64,000 nucleotides of DNA, taken from NCBI RefSeq assembly GCF_014290175.1, contig NZ_JACOOR010000002.1, forward strand, positions 310,001 to 374,000, read 5' to 3'. The notes under the pieces are model-generated. The model worked only from the letters and a program-made list of their open reading frames with translations, had not been told where the DNA came from and made no database searches. Made by a program: the position numbers and the translations under genes. Shown here piece by piece: positions 1 to 8,295 of this stretch. This DNA comes from Anaerosacchariphilus hominis. GTDB lineage: Bacteria > Bacillota > Clostridia > Lachnospirales > Lachnospiraceae. Numbering within the stretch: the stretch's first letter is position 1; the number at the start of each line of letters is the position of its first letter.

Positions 1-58
1 CTGGGAGAGCATCTGCCTTACAAGCAGAGGGTCATAGGTTCGAGCCCTATAGGTCCCA
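1..58 (+). tRNA. tRNA-Val(TAC), 5' truncated by the window edge
   Basis: The anticodon stem pairs TCTGC with GCAGA around loop CTTACAA, giving anticodon TAC (Val). The T arm pairs ATAGG with CCTAT around TTCGAGC, followed by the acceptor strand and discriminator A. The acceptor 5' strand and part of the D arm lie before the window. CCA is not encoded. Confidence 0.9.
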
Positions 59-63
59 TTTAT

Positions 64-137
64 GGCGAGGTAGCTCAGTTGGCTAGAGCATGCGGTTCAT
101 ACCCGCAGTGTCGGGGGTTCAAATCCCTTCCTCGCTA
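64..137 (+). tRNA. tRNA-Met(CAT), elongator type
   Basis: A complete cloverleaf: acceptor GGCGAGG pairs with CCTCGCT (G-U at the first pair), and the anticodon stem TGCGG/CCGCA encloses TTCATAC with anticodon CAT. The first pair and overall sequence resemble elongator Met tRNA of Firmicutes rather than initiator or lysidine-modified Ile2 tRNA. It lies 5 nt after the Val tRNA, so the two are probably co-transcribed. Confidence 0.9.
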
Positions 138-146
138 CTAAGATTC

Positions 147-184
147 AGACCCAAGAACGAAATTGTTCTTGGGTCTTTTGTTTT
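147..184 (+). terminator. Rho-independent terminator of the tRNA operon
   Basis: A 12-bp perfect stem AGACCCAAGAAC/GTTCTTGGGTCT with a 6-nt loop is followed by a T-rich run. It closes the Val-Met tRNA transcript. Confidence 0.9.
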
Positions 185-299
185 TTATATCTGTTTTATA
201 TCCTTAGGAAAAGATTGTTTCGGGACGATGGATGTATTATAATATGGTCTGAGAAAGAAAACGTATCCTTTTAAAAAGAGAACAGGCAGGAGGACAGGA

Positions 300-788
300 A
301 TGGAACAGGTACGGCATGAGATTCCACCCCTTTATGATGCACACGCGAAGATTCTGATTCTGGGCAGTTTTCCGTCGGTCAAATCCCGGGAAGGCCATTT
401 CTTCTATAACCATCCCCAGAACCGTTTCTGGCGGGTGCTGGCGGCTGTGACGGGAGAGGAGACGCCGGGGAGTATTCCCGAGAAACGGGCTTTCCTGTTA
501 CGCAATGGTATCGCCCTCTGGGATGTGATAGCCAGCTGTGAGATCCAGGGTTCCAGCGACAGCAGTATTCGAAATGTGGTTCCCAATGACATCCGCCCCA
601 TTCTGGAGACGGCGGATATCCGGCAGATCTATGTGAATGGCGGCACGGCGGAGAAGCTTTATAAGAAATATATTTTCCCGGTGACCGGCCGGACAGCGGT
701 GCGGCTGCCCTCCACCAGCCCGGCTAATGCGGCCTGTTCCCTGGAAAAGCTCATGGAACAGTGGAAAACAGTAAATACTTATTTATAA
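300..788 (+). CDS. DNA-deoxyinosine (hypoxanthine) glycosylase, UDG family 6-like
   Basis: The 162-residue product has the uracil-DNA-glycosylase superfamily layout: motif LGSFPSVKS near residue 22, a HPQNRFW motif near residue 38 carrying the Asn expected of family 6 enzymes, and a late STSPAN motif. Family 6 enzymes remove deaminated adenine (hypoxanthine) from DNA to start base-excision repair. Length fits the family. The start is supported by AGGAGGACAGG just upstream. It is followed closely by ispF and they may share a transcript. Substrate preference is inferred from family motifs only. Confidence 0.85.
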   Translation: MEQVRHEIPPLYDAHAKILILGSFPSVKSREGHFFYNHPQNRFWRVLAAVTGEETPGSIPEKRAFLLRNGIALWDVIASCEIQGSSDSSIRNVVPNDIRPILETADIRQIYVNGGTAEKLYKKYIFPVTGRTAVRLPSTSPANAACSLEKLMEQWKTVNTYL

Positions 789-822
789 AAGCCGGAATGG
801 TTTCCGGAGAAAGAGGTAGAAC

Positions 823-1362
823 ATGCGGGTAGGAATGGGATATGACGTACACAGACTGGTGGAGGAGCGGAAGCTGATCCTGGGCGGCGTGGAGATTCCC
901 TATGAGAAGGGACTTTTAGGCCACTCGGACGCGGACGTGCTGCTCCATGCCATTATGGACGCCCTTTTAGGCGCGGCGGCTCTGGGTGATATCGGTAAGC
1001 ATTTCCCGGATACAGATCCGGCCTATAAGGGCATCTCCAGCATAAAACTCCTGGAGCATGTGGGCAGGCTTCTGGAAGAAGAAAATTACGTGGTGGGAAA
1101 TATCGATGCTACCATCATCGCCCAGCGCCCAAAGATGGCGCCTCATATTCCTCAGATGCGCGCCAACGTGGCAAAGGCCCTTCAGATCGAAGAGAGCCAG
1201 GTGAATATCAAGGCCACCACGGAAGAGGGACTCGGCTTTACCGGCACCGGCGAGGGTATTTCTTCCCAGGCCATCTGCGCGCTGATTCCGGTGGCAAATT
1301 ACGCTTATGAGGACGTAATGCAGATGCCGAAGGGTTGTCCGGGATGCGGCTGCCAGAAGTAA
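823..1362 (+). CDS. ispF: 2-C-methyl-D-erythritol 2,4-cyclodiphosphate synthase
   Basis: IspF makes the cyclodiphosphate intermediate of the non-mevalonate isoprenoid pathway in the cytoplasm. The N-terminus shows the metal-binding DVH motif (about residues 8-10), followed by [11 protein letters not shown] and [10 protein letters not shown], all family hallmarks, and a late [10 protein letters not shown] motif. The catalytic domain ends near residue 160. The last residues form an extra cysteine-rich tail (CPGCGC) not needed for the fold, so the protein is slightly longer than the usual 155-160 residues. RBS AAGAGGTAG precedes the ATG. Confidence 0.95.
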   Translation: MRVGMGYDVHRLVEERKLILGGVEIPYEKGLLGHSDADVLLHAIMDALLGAAALGDIGKHFPDTDPAYKGISSIKLLEHVGRLLEEENYVVGNIDATIIAQRPKMAPHIPQMRANVAKALQIEESQVNIKATTEEGLGFTGTGEGISSQAICALIPVANYAYEDVMQMPKGCPGCGCQK

Positions 1363-1413
1363 GAGCGTGAAGGAAGAAAAAAGCAGTATTCGGAAACAGA
1401 CGAGGTGAATGCT

Positions 1414-2268
1414 ATGGAACAGCACAGGCTGGAGCAAATGATAATTCGATACCTGAAGGATGAGGAGCGGGTACGTTCCCGGGCTCTTTATGACGAAGTG
1501 TTTGTGGAGGATGCGGACGCATTTTCCGGGCTTTATTATGAAATCAAAGCGCAGGACAATCAGATCCTGGTGGCGGAGGAGGACGGCTCCATCGTCTCCA
1601 TGCTGCACCTGAACCCCTACAGCTTCCGTTTCCGGGGCTCATCCATCCCGGCGGACTACATCGTGGCGGTGGCCACGAAGGTCACTTACCGCCATCAGGG
1701 TCTCATGCGGGCGCTGCTCACAAAGGCATTGGAGGACATGTGCGCAGAGGGACGTCCCTTTACCTTCCTGATGCCCGCTGACGAGGCCATCTATACACCC
1801 TTCGGTTTTCGTCTCATGGGAAATGACGACGAGGAGAGTCTGGCGGCCCTGACCACTGAGGAGCTTGCCCAGGACTATGATCTGTTTCCAGAAAAGGACG
1901 AATCATACCGGAAACGTCACATCGACTGGCCCGAGTGGGAGGCCACGCCCATGATGCTGCGCCTGGTGGACGCCGCGAAGTTTGTAGAGCGCATCGGCGC
2001 AGAGGAGCCCCAGAGCCTGGTGCTTCGCATTACAGACCCGATTCTGCCGGAAAATGACGGCGTATTCTGCTGGAGCTTCACGGAGGAGGACAGCAGTCTC
2101 AACCGAACCGACGGGGAGCCGGAGATCACGGTTTCCGTCGCCGATCTGGGCAGCTTCCTTTTTGGCATGTTGGGAGCGGAGGAGCTTTCCGGGATCACAA
2201 AGCCCGTTTTTCAGAAACTGGAGAGGGTGCGCGTGGTGGACGGCGTCTATATCAACGAGCTGGTGTAG
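1414..2268 (+). CDS. GNAT family N-acetyltransferase (Eis-like)
   Basis: A 284-residue two-part acetyltransferase. The N-terminal half has the acetyl-CoA binding signature VATKVTYRHQGLMRALL (about residues 85-101), the R-x-x-G-x-x/L motif A of GNAT enzymes. The C-terminal part resembles the sterol-carrier-like domain of Eis-type enzymes. An in-frame GTG lies 9 nt upstream, but GAGG at 1402-1405 is correctly spaced for the ATG at 1414. The substrate is unknown; Eis relatives acetylate amines on small molecules or proteins. Confidence 0.8.
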   Translation: MEQHRLEQMIIRYLKDEERVRSRALYDEVFVEDADAFSGLYYEIKAQDNQILVAEEDGSIVSMLHLNPYSFRFRGSSIPADYIVAVATKVTYRHQGLMRALLTKALEDMCAEGRPFTFLMPADEAIYTPFGFRLMGNDDEESLAALTTEELAQDYDLFPEKDESYRKRHIDWPEWEATPMMLRLVDAAKFVERIGAEEPQSLVLRITDPILPENDGVFCWSFTEEDSSLNRTDGEPEITVSVADLGSFLFGMLGAEELSGITKPVFQKLERVRVVDGVYINELV

Positions 2269-2318
2269 AAACAGGTTGGATAAAAACAGGAACATTTCCT
2301 GAAATTATCCCCAAGCAC

Positions 2319-2347
2319 TTGACAAACGGGGTATTTTTGCATATTCT
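2319..2347 (+). promoter_or_regulatory. Sigma-A promoter of the cysteine T-box operon
   Basis: TTGACA (2319-2324), a 17-nt spacer and TATTCT (2342-2347) form a near-consensus vegetative promoter placed immediately before the T-box leader. Confidence 0.85.
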
Positions 2348-2352
2348 ATAGG

Positions 2353-2640
2353 AGAAGTAACTGAGAAAAAGGCTGAGAACGGAAAAGTAATCCGCATCCA
2401 AAGCGCCAGAGAGAGGCTGTCATCGGCTGTAAGCAGCTTTCGCGGGAGGAACGGACGAAGTGCATCCGGGAGCCGATTCGGTGAACAGGCGGAGCGTGTC
2501 TCAAAAGAACGTCTGCAGCCGGGTACGGAAGTCCGCACGTTACGCGGGAAAAGGGAAAGGGCCGGGTGCCCTTTAAAAAGAGTGGAACCGCGGATTCTTT
2601 CGTCTCTTCACAGGGGATGGAAGGATCCGTTTTAATTTTA
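2353..2640 (+). promoter_or_regulatory. T-box leader, Cys-specific, with intrinsic terminator
   Basis: The T-box signature AGAGTGGAACCGCG is at about 2579-2592. It overlaps the start of a 16-bp terminator stem (2591-2629, loop TTCACAG) followed by TTTTAATTTTATT. A candidate specifier codon TGC (Cys), followed by A, is at 2461-2463 in the internal loop of stem I. T-boxes read through when uncharged cognate tRNA binds. A Cys specifier matches the downstream genes cysE and cysS. Stem I boundaries are approximate. Confidence 0.9.
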
Positions 2641-2655
2641 TTAAAGGGGAGCAGC

Positions 2656-3381
2656 ATGGGAATTATAAAATATATCAATGAAGAAATCCAGGTGATCCGG
2701 GAGCGGGACCCGGCCATCAAGACCTCGGCCGAGGTACTTTTGTATCCCTGCTTCTGGGCGATTCTGAATTACCGGGTGGCCCATAAGCTATATAAAAACG
2801 GACATTATTTCTGGGCCCGTTGGATCTCCCAGAGATCCAGGAGAAAGACGGGGATCGAGATTCATCCCGGAGCCACCATCGGAAAAGGCCTGTTCATCGA
2901 TCACGGTTCCGGTGTCATCATCGGCGAGACCACTATCATCGGCGACAATGTGACCCTTTACCAGGGCGTCACATTAGGCGGAACCGGAAAGGAAAAGGGC
3001 AAGCGTCACCCTACCTTGGAGGACAACGTGATGGTCAGCGCCGGAGCCAAGATCCTGGGTTCCTTTACCATTGGCGAGAATTCCAAGATTGGAGCCGGAT
3101 CTGTGGTACTGAAGGAGGTGCCGCCCAACTGTACCGTGGTGGGCGTACCCGGACGCGTCGTCAAACAGGACAATGTGAAAGTACCTAGAAGCGACATGGA
3201 TCAGGTGAATCTTCCCGATCCGGTCATGGAGGAGCTGGACGCGCTGCGTAAGGAAAACGCGGAGCTGAACCGTCAGGTCTATGAGCTTGAGGAAAAAGCG
3301 AGACAGAAAGCAGCCAGAAAGGCTGAAAAGAAACAAAATAAAGTAGAGAAAAAGAAGGAGAAAAAAGATGAAGCTGTATAA
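2656..3381 (+). CDS. cysE: Serine O-acetyltransferase
   Basis: CysE acetylates serine with acetyl-CoA, the first step of cysteine synthesis. The 241-residue protein shows left-handed beta-helix hexapeptide repeats ([18 protein letters not shown], then [12 protein letters not shown]), the catalytic His/Asp region in FIDHGSG, and the GGTGK loop. The C-terminal 40 residues are a charged, Lys/Glu-rich coiled coil. The start chosen is the ATG at 2656 after AAAGGGGA; an upstream in-frame extension would run through the T-box terminator. Its end overlaps cysS by 14 nt. Confidence 0.93.
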   Translation: MGIIKYINEEIQVIRERDPAIKTSAEVLLYPCFWAILNYRVAHKLYKNGHYFWARWISQRSRRKTGIEIHPGATIGKGLFIDHGSGVIIGETTIIGDNVTLYQGVTLGGTGKEKGKRHPTLEDNVMVSAGAKILGSFTIGENSKIGAGSVVLKEVPPNCTVVGVPGRVVKQDNVKVPRSDMDQVNLPDPVMEELDALRKENAELNRQVYELEEKARQKAARKAEKKQNKVEKKKEKKDEAV

Positions 3382-4774
3382 TACGCTGACAAAGAGCAAG
3401 GAAGAGTTCGTCCCCCTGGAGGAGGGCAAGGTAAAAATGTATGTGTGCGGTCCCACGGTATATAACTTTATCCATATCGGCAACGCCCGTCCTATGATCG
3501 TATTCGATACCGTGCGTCGTTACCTGGAGTACAAGGGCTATGAGGTGAATTATGTATCCAATTTCACCGACGTGGATGACAAGATTATCAAAAAAGCAAA
3601 CGAGGAGGGCGTACCCGCCAGCGAGGTATCCGAGCGCTATATCGCTGAATGCAAGAAGGATATGGCCGACATGAATGTAAAACCGGCCACCACCCATCCC
3701 ATGGCCACCCAGGAGATTCCGGGCATGATCGATATGATTCAGACTCTGATTGACAAAGGATACGCTTACGCGGTCAACGGAACCGTATACTTCCGTACCA
3801 GGAAGTTCGGCCCCTACGGCAAGCTGTCCCACAAGAACCTGGACGATTTAAGAAGCGGCAACCGTTCCCTTCTGGTGTCCGGTGAAAATGAGAAAGAGGA
3901 TCCGCTGGATTTTGTGCTCTGGAAGCCCAGGAAGGAGGGCGAGCCCGCCTGGGAGTCACCCTGGGGCGAGGGACGTCCGGGCTGGCATATCGAGTGCTCC
4001 GTCATGTCCAAGAAGTATCTGGGTGAGCAGATTGATATCCACGCAGGCGGCGAGGATCTGATTTTCCCGCACCACGAAAATGAGATCGCCCAGAGCGAGG
4101 CCTGCAACGGCAAAGAGTTCGCCCACTACTGGCTGCACAATGCCTTCCTGAACATCGATAATCGTAAGATGTCCAAGTCCCTGGGAAACTTCTTTACCGT
4201 AAGAGAGATTACTGAGAAATACGATCCGCAGGTGCTCCGTTTCTTCATGCTGAGCGCTCATTACAGAAGCCCGCTGAACTTCAGCGCAGACCTGATGCAG
4301 TCCGCCAAGACCAGTCTGGAGCGTATCGTGACCGCGGCAGAGAACCTGAAGCATCTGATCGACAATGCGAAGGACGAGGGCATGAACGAGAGCGAGACAG
4401 CCCATTTCGACGCTACCGAGGAGTATGTAAAGAAGTTTGAGGAAGCCATGGACGACGACTTCAACACCGCAGATGCCATTGCCGCCATTTTCGAGCTGGT
4501 AAAATACCTGAATACCCATACAAGTGCCGAGAACAGCAAGAGCTACCTGCAGAACTGTCTGAACCGCCTGAAGACCCTCTGCGACATCCTGGGCCTGGTG
4601 GTAGACAAGAAAGAGGAGCTTCTGGACGCGGATATCGAGACTCTCATCGCGGAGCGTCAGCAGGCGAGAAAAGAGAAGAATTTTGCCCGGGCCGACGAGA
4701 TCCGTGCAGAGCTTCTGAATAAGGGTATCATTCTGGAGGATACCCGTGAGGGCGTAAAATGGAAAAGAGCATAA
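3368..4774 (+). CDS. cysS: Cysteinyl-tRNA synthetase
   Basis: A class I aminoacyl-tRNA synthetase charging tRNA-Cys. The HIGNARP signature (about residues 37-43) and KMSKS (near residue 270) form the ATP site. The zinc ligands fit C28 in YVCGPTVY, the Cys of HIECSVMS, and His/Glu in FPHHENE. The 468-residue length is typical. It overlaps cysE at its start and mrnC at its end, indicating translational coupling, and is under the same Cys T-box. Confidence 0.97.
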   Translation: MKLYNTLTKSKEEFVPLEEGKVKMYVCGPTVYNFIHIGNARPMIVFDTVRRYLEYKGYEVNYVSNFTDVDDKIIKKANEEGVPASEVSERYIAECKKDMADMNVKPATTHPMATQEIPGMIDMIQTLIDKGYAYAVNGTVYFRTRKFGPYGKLSHKNLDDLRSGNRSLLVSGENEKEDPLDFVLWKPRKEGEPAWESPWGEGRPGWHIECSVMSKKYLGEQIDIHAGGEDLIFPHHENEIAQSEACNGKEFAHYWLHNAFLNIDNRKMSKSLGNFFTVREITEKYDPQVLRFFMLSAHYRSPLNFSADLMQSAKTSLERIVTAAENLKHLIDNAKDEGMNESETAHFDATEEYVKKFEEAMDDDFNTADAIAAIFELVKYLNTHTSAENSKSYLQNCLNRLKTLCDILGLVVDKKEELLDADIETLIAERQQARKEKNFARADEIRAELLNKGIILEDTREGVKWKRA

Positions 4775-5190
4775 TAGATCTGATGGCAGGCATCAAAGAA
4801 AACTGGGCGCTTCCCGACGTGGACGTGCGGACCTACTCTCCGCTGGTGCTGGCCTATATCGGCGACGCGGTCTATGAGGTGGTGATCCGCTCCCTTCTGG
4901 TGGGACGGGGCAATGCCCAGGCCAACCGGCTTCATAAGGAAGCCAGTACCCTGGTAAACGCAGGAGCCCAGTCCGCTTCTCTGGAGCGCATCAAGGAGGA
5001 GCTGACCGAGGAGGAAATGCAGGTCTTCAAGCGGGGCCGCAATGCCAACTCCGCCACCATGGCCAAGCATGCCACCATGTCCGATTACCGCCGGGCCACA
5101 GGCTTCGAGGCGCTGATGGGCTATCTGTATCTGACGGGACGCACGGAGCGGATTCTGGAGCTTGCGAAAAAGGGATTAGAAGAAGATTAG
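4759..5190 (+). CDS. mrnC: Mini-ribonuclease III
   Basis: The 143-residue protein is an RNase III catalytic domain without a dsRNA-binding domain. The YIGDAVYE motif (about residues 32-39) carries the acidic catalytic residues of the family. Mini-III matures 23S rRNA in Bacillus. The gene overlaps cysS by 16 nt and precedes rlmB, the same order as in B. subtilis, which supports the assignment. Confidence 0.93.
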   Translation: MEKSIIDLMAGIKENWALPDVDVRTYSPLVLAYIGDAVYEVVIRSLLVGRGNAQANRLHKEASTLVNAGAQSASLERIKEELTEEEMQVFKRGRNANSATMAKHATMSDYRRATGFEALMGYLYLTGRTERILELAKKGLEED

Positions 5191-5200
5191 AGGAGAAAGC

Positions 5201-5944
5201 ATGAATTACGAAGAATTGACCATAGAAGGAAGAAACGCGGTACTGGAGGCCTTTCGCTCCGGCAAGACCATCGACAAGCTGTTCGTACAGGACGGATGTC
5301 AGGACGGCAGCATCAATACCATTAAGCGGGAGGCCAGAAAGCACGATACCATTGTGAACTTCGTGACCAGGGAGCGTCTGGATCAGATGTCCTCCACCGG
5401 CCATCACCAGGGCGTCATTGCCCAGGCTGCGGCCTACGATTACAGTACGGTGGACGAAATGCTGGCGGCTGCCCGGGAGAAGGGGGAGGATCCCTTCCTG
5501 ATTCTGCTGGATGATATCGAGGATCCCCATAACCTGGGAGCTATCATCCGTACGGCGAACCTGGCGGGGGCCCACGGGGTGATTATTCCCAAGCGCCGGG
5601 CAGCAGGCCTGACCGCAGTGGTGGCAAGAGCCTCAGCCGGAGCTATCAATTACACACCTGTGGCGAAGGTTACAAACCTGACCAACACCATCAAAGAGCT
5701 GAAGGAGCAGGGACTTTGGTTTGTCTGTGCCGATATGGGCGGCGAGACCATGTATGACCTGAATCTGACCGGCCCCATCGGTCTGGTTATCGGAAATGAG
5801 GGAGAGGGCGTCAGCCGTCTGGTACGGGAGTCCTGTGATTTCATCGCCTCTGTTCCCATGAAAGGAAATATCGATTCCCTGAACGCCTCCGTGGCGACAG
5901 GCGTGCTGGCTTACGAGATCGTACGGCAGAGGATGAAAAAATAA
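5201..5944 (+). CDS. rlmB: 23S rRNA (guanosine-2'-O-)-methyltransferase RlmB (SpoU family)
   Basis: The 247-residue protein has an N-terminal substrate-binding domain beginning GRNAVLEAFRSGK and a C-terminal SPOUT knot domain with the three SpoU motifs: DDIEDPHNLGAIIRT, GLVIGNEGEGVS and SLNASVATGVLAYE. RlmB methylates the ribose of G2251 (E. coli numbering) in 23S rRNA. AGGAG precedes the ATG. It is translated right after mrnC. Confidence 0.93.
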   Translation: MNYEELTIEGRNAVLEAFRSGKTIDKLFVQDGCQDGSINTIKREARKHDTIVNFVTRERLDQMSSTGHHQGVIAQAAAYDYSTVDEMLAAAREKGEDPFLILLDDIEDPHNLGAIIRTANLAGAHGVIIPKRRAAGLTAVVARASAGAINYTPVAKVTNLTNTIKELKEQGLWFVCADMGGETMYDLNLTGPIGLVIGNEGEGVSRLVRESCDFIASVPMKGNIDSLNASVATGVLAYEIVRQRMKK

Positions 5945-5947
5945 CGG

Positions 5948-6535
5948 ATGGAAAATCGGAAACAGGAAGCAAGGTCCGATGAGACCCTGATGGAAGAGAT
6001 CCGGAAGGGAAATCGCGACTGTATGGATATTCTGATTGAACGCTACAAGGGTCAGGTGCGTAAGGAAGCCCGGACCCTCTATCTCATAGGCGGGGACAGC
6101 GACGACCTGATTCAGGAGGGCATGCTGGGGCTGTTTAAGGCCATCCGGGACTATCAGCCGGAAAAGGAAGTACCTTTCGGAACCTTCGCGAAGCTGTGTA
6201 TCTCCCGTCAGCTGTATAAGGCCATTCAGGCTGCGGCCCGGCAGAAACATACGCCCCTGAACACCTATGTGGAGCTGAATGAGCAGCTGGACGCCCAGGA
6301 GGACAGTCCGCAGGGGAAGAGCCCCGAGGATCTGCTCATCGACCGGGAATCCGCGGAGGGGCTGCAGGAGCGGATGGAAGCGCTTTTGAGTCCCATGGAG
6401 AAAAGCATCCTTCAGGCTTATCTGAATGGGGATAACTACATCCGCATTGCAGAGCGCATGGGGAAAAGTCCCAAATCCGTGGATAATGCCCTGCAGCGGA
6501 TCCGGCGGAAGCTGAAGAAGTTTCTGGCCCGGTAG
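5948..6535 (+). CDS. sigH: RNA polymerase sigma factor SigH (Spo0H-like)
   Basis: A 195-residue sigma-70 family factor. Region 2 includes DSDDLIQEGMLGLFKAIRDY (about residues 50-69), and region 4 holds a helix-turn-helix (YIRIAERMGKSPKSVDNAL). In spore formers SigH drives transition-state and early sporulation genes. The position directly after rlmB matches Bacillus (rlmB-yacP-sigH), but a yacP counterpart is absent; only 3 nt separate rlmB and this start. Confidence 0.9.
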   Translation: MENRKQEARSDETLMEEIRKGNRDCMDILIERYKGQVRKEARTLYLIGGDSDDLIQEGMLGLFKAIRDYQPEKEVPFGTFAKLCISRQLYKAIQAAARQKHTPLNTYVELNEQLDAQEDSPQGKSPEDLLIDRESAEGLQERMEALLSPMEKSILQAYLNGDNYIRIAERMGKSPKSVDNALQRIRRKLKKFLAR

Positions 6536-6584
6536 GACCGGGGATAGGAGAACGGCCAGAACATACAAAGGAAAAGGAGGGGAT

Positions 6585-8102
6585 ATGGTGACGGAGTTTC
6601 TGAAAAACGCGGGAGCGGGGCTTCTTCCGGGATTGTTGGTCTATGTGATATTCCGGGGTGTGTTCCGGGTATTCTGCAAAAACAGCAGGGTTCGGGTTCC
6701 GGTGATTCATGAGCTGGGCGAACTGCTCCTGACACTCTGGATTCTGCTTCTGGGATCTGCGGAAGGATCCGCCCTGTGGGGGCTGGCCTATGCGATTCCC
6801 GGATTCCTGATGCCCTTCTTATTCCGGCAGGAGCGTAATCCGGTAAGAACGGTATTGCTGGGAGGCGCGACAGCTCTGTTCTGGGAACTGCTGCGGCTGA
6901 TTCTGAGGAAGGAAGCCTTCCGGCCGGGTCTTGTGGCCCTGGCCCTTCCGGGAGCCTTTCTGGGCTTTGTACTCTACGCCTTGTTCTGCGCGCTGGTCCG
7001 GGGCGCAGAGCGGATGGGCGTCGTCCGGGCACGGAAAAAGCGTCGGCTGCCGGGGCTGATCCGGCAGGAGCTTCTGGTGCTGCTTCTTTTATTGGCGGTG
7101 ACGGGCGCGGTGCAGGGCGGCGTACAGCATGTGATGCAGGTGAAAGAAGAAAAAGCCAGACAGGAGCAGGAGGCAGCAGAAAAGGCAGCGGCGGAGCAGG
7201 CAGCTGCTGAAGCCGCAAAGAAAGCAGAGGAAGAGCGTCTGGCGGAAGAGGCAGCCAGGCAGCTTCAGACAGCGGAGTCCATGCCGGAGCTGTCCCTGGA
7301 GGCAGGAGCAGCCATCCTGTTTTCGGTGGATGACGATCTGATTCTCTATGAAAAGGCGGGAACTGATGCGGAAAAGCCCGCCAGCACCACGAAGCTGATG
7401 ACGGCCCTGACGGTGCTTCATTATTGCAGTATCGATGAAAAACTGACTGCGGGGGAAGAGATCAATCTGGTCAGCGGCCGGGCCTCTACGGCCAGCCTGA
7501 AGGTGGGAACCACCGGAACCGTGGAGACTTTCCTGGGAGCCATGCTGGTACCCTCCGGCAACGACGCGGCCTATGCCCTGGCCGTCCACACGGGGCGGAA
7601 GATTCTGGGCAATGAGGAGTCTCCCGTGGCGGACGCGGTGGAGGCCTTTGTGGGAGCTATGAAGGATCTGGGTACGGAGCTGAATCTGGAGAATTCCAAC
7701 TTTACTACGCCGGACGGAGATCAGGCGGATAATCAGTACAGCTGTGCCCGGGATCTGATCCGGATCGCCAGGGCCTGTCTCCGGGATGAAACCATCATGA
7801 AGTTCTGCGGCGCCAAGTCCTATCGTGCCCTTTTCGACAATCTGGATTTGACTTATAAGAATACCAACGAGCTGATTCAAGCTTCAGGAGAGTATTATTA
7901 CGAAGGAGCTGTCGGCATGAAGACAGGAAGCTTCAAGGACATGAAGTGCCTGGTGGCTGCGGTAGAAAAGGACGGAAAAACCTGGCTTGCCGTGCTGCTG
8001 GACGATAAGGAGCCTGGCCGGTATACGGACGCGAAGACGCTTTTTGACTATGCCACAGGAGTGTCCGGAGATGGCGGAGAGGATACGCCGACGGAAGAAT
8101 AA
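6585..8102 (+). CDS. D-alanyl-D-alanine carboxypeptidase (S11) with N-terminal membrane domain
   Basis: The C-terminal half is an S11 penicillin-binding protein that trims D-Ala from peptidoglycan: SxxK at S267-TTK270, SGN in VPSGNDAAYAL, and KTG in VGMKTGSFKDM. Unusually, it is preceded by about 185 residues with four or more hydrophobic segments and then an Ala/Glu/Lys-rich coiled coil (about residues 186-230). The enzyme domain should therefore be held outside the membrane on a stalk instead of being secreted with a cleaved signal. RBS AAAGGAGGGG precedes the ATG. A hairpin terminator follows. Confidence 0.88.
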   Translation: MVTEFLKNAGAGLLPGLLVYVIFRGVFRVFCKNSRVRVPVIHELGELLLTLWILLLGSAEGSALWGLAYAIPGFLMPFLFRQERNPVRTVLLGGATALFWELLRLILRKEAFRPGLVALALPGAFLGFVLYALFCALVRGAERMGVVRARKKRRLPGLIRQELLVLLLLLAVTGAVQGGVQHVMQVKEEKARQEQEAAEKAAAEQAAAEAAKKAEEERLAEEAARQLQTAESMPELSLEAGAAILFSVDDDLILYEKAGTDAEKPASTTKLMTALTVLHYCSIDEKLTAGEEINLVSGRASTASLKVGTTGTVETFLGAMLVPSGNDAAYALAVHTGRKILGNEESPVADAVEAFVGAMKDLGTELNLENSNFTTPDGDQADNQYSCARDLIRIARACLRDETIMKFCGAKSYRALFDNLDLTYKNTNELIQASGEYYYEGAVGMKTGSFKDMKCLVAAVEKDGKTWLAVLLDDKEPGRYTDAKTLFDYATGVSGDGGEDTPTEE

Positions 8103-8124
8103 CGGAATAGAGACTGTGTGACGC

Positions 8125-8155
8125 AGCCCGGAGGCGTAGGAAACGCTTCCGGGCT
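8125..8155 (+). terminator. Terminator hairpin after the carboxypeptidase gene
   Basis: A 13-bp stem (AGCCCGGAGGCGT with ACGCTTCCGGGCT, one G-U) and a 5-nt loop are followed by a short T run. Confidence 0.75.
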
Positions 8156-8295
8156 GTTTCGGATCTGGGACACAGAAAAGACACAGGAACACCACATTTT
8201 TTACATAAAAGTACCACAATTGTATCACAGTTGTCTCCTATAATGATCTTGTCAGTAAGGAAAAGAACATTACCTGAAATAAGGAGGTCATAAAT

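Noticed and set aside
2566..2655. Upstream extension of cysE
   Set aside because: It lies in the T-box antiterminator/terminator, which is RNA structure and not coding.
8216..8244. Full promoter before the htrA-like gene
   Set aside because: TATAAT at 8239 is clear, but no -35 element has acceptable spacing, so only the -10 could be claimed.
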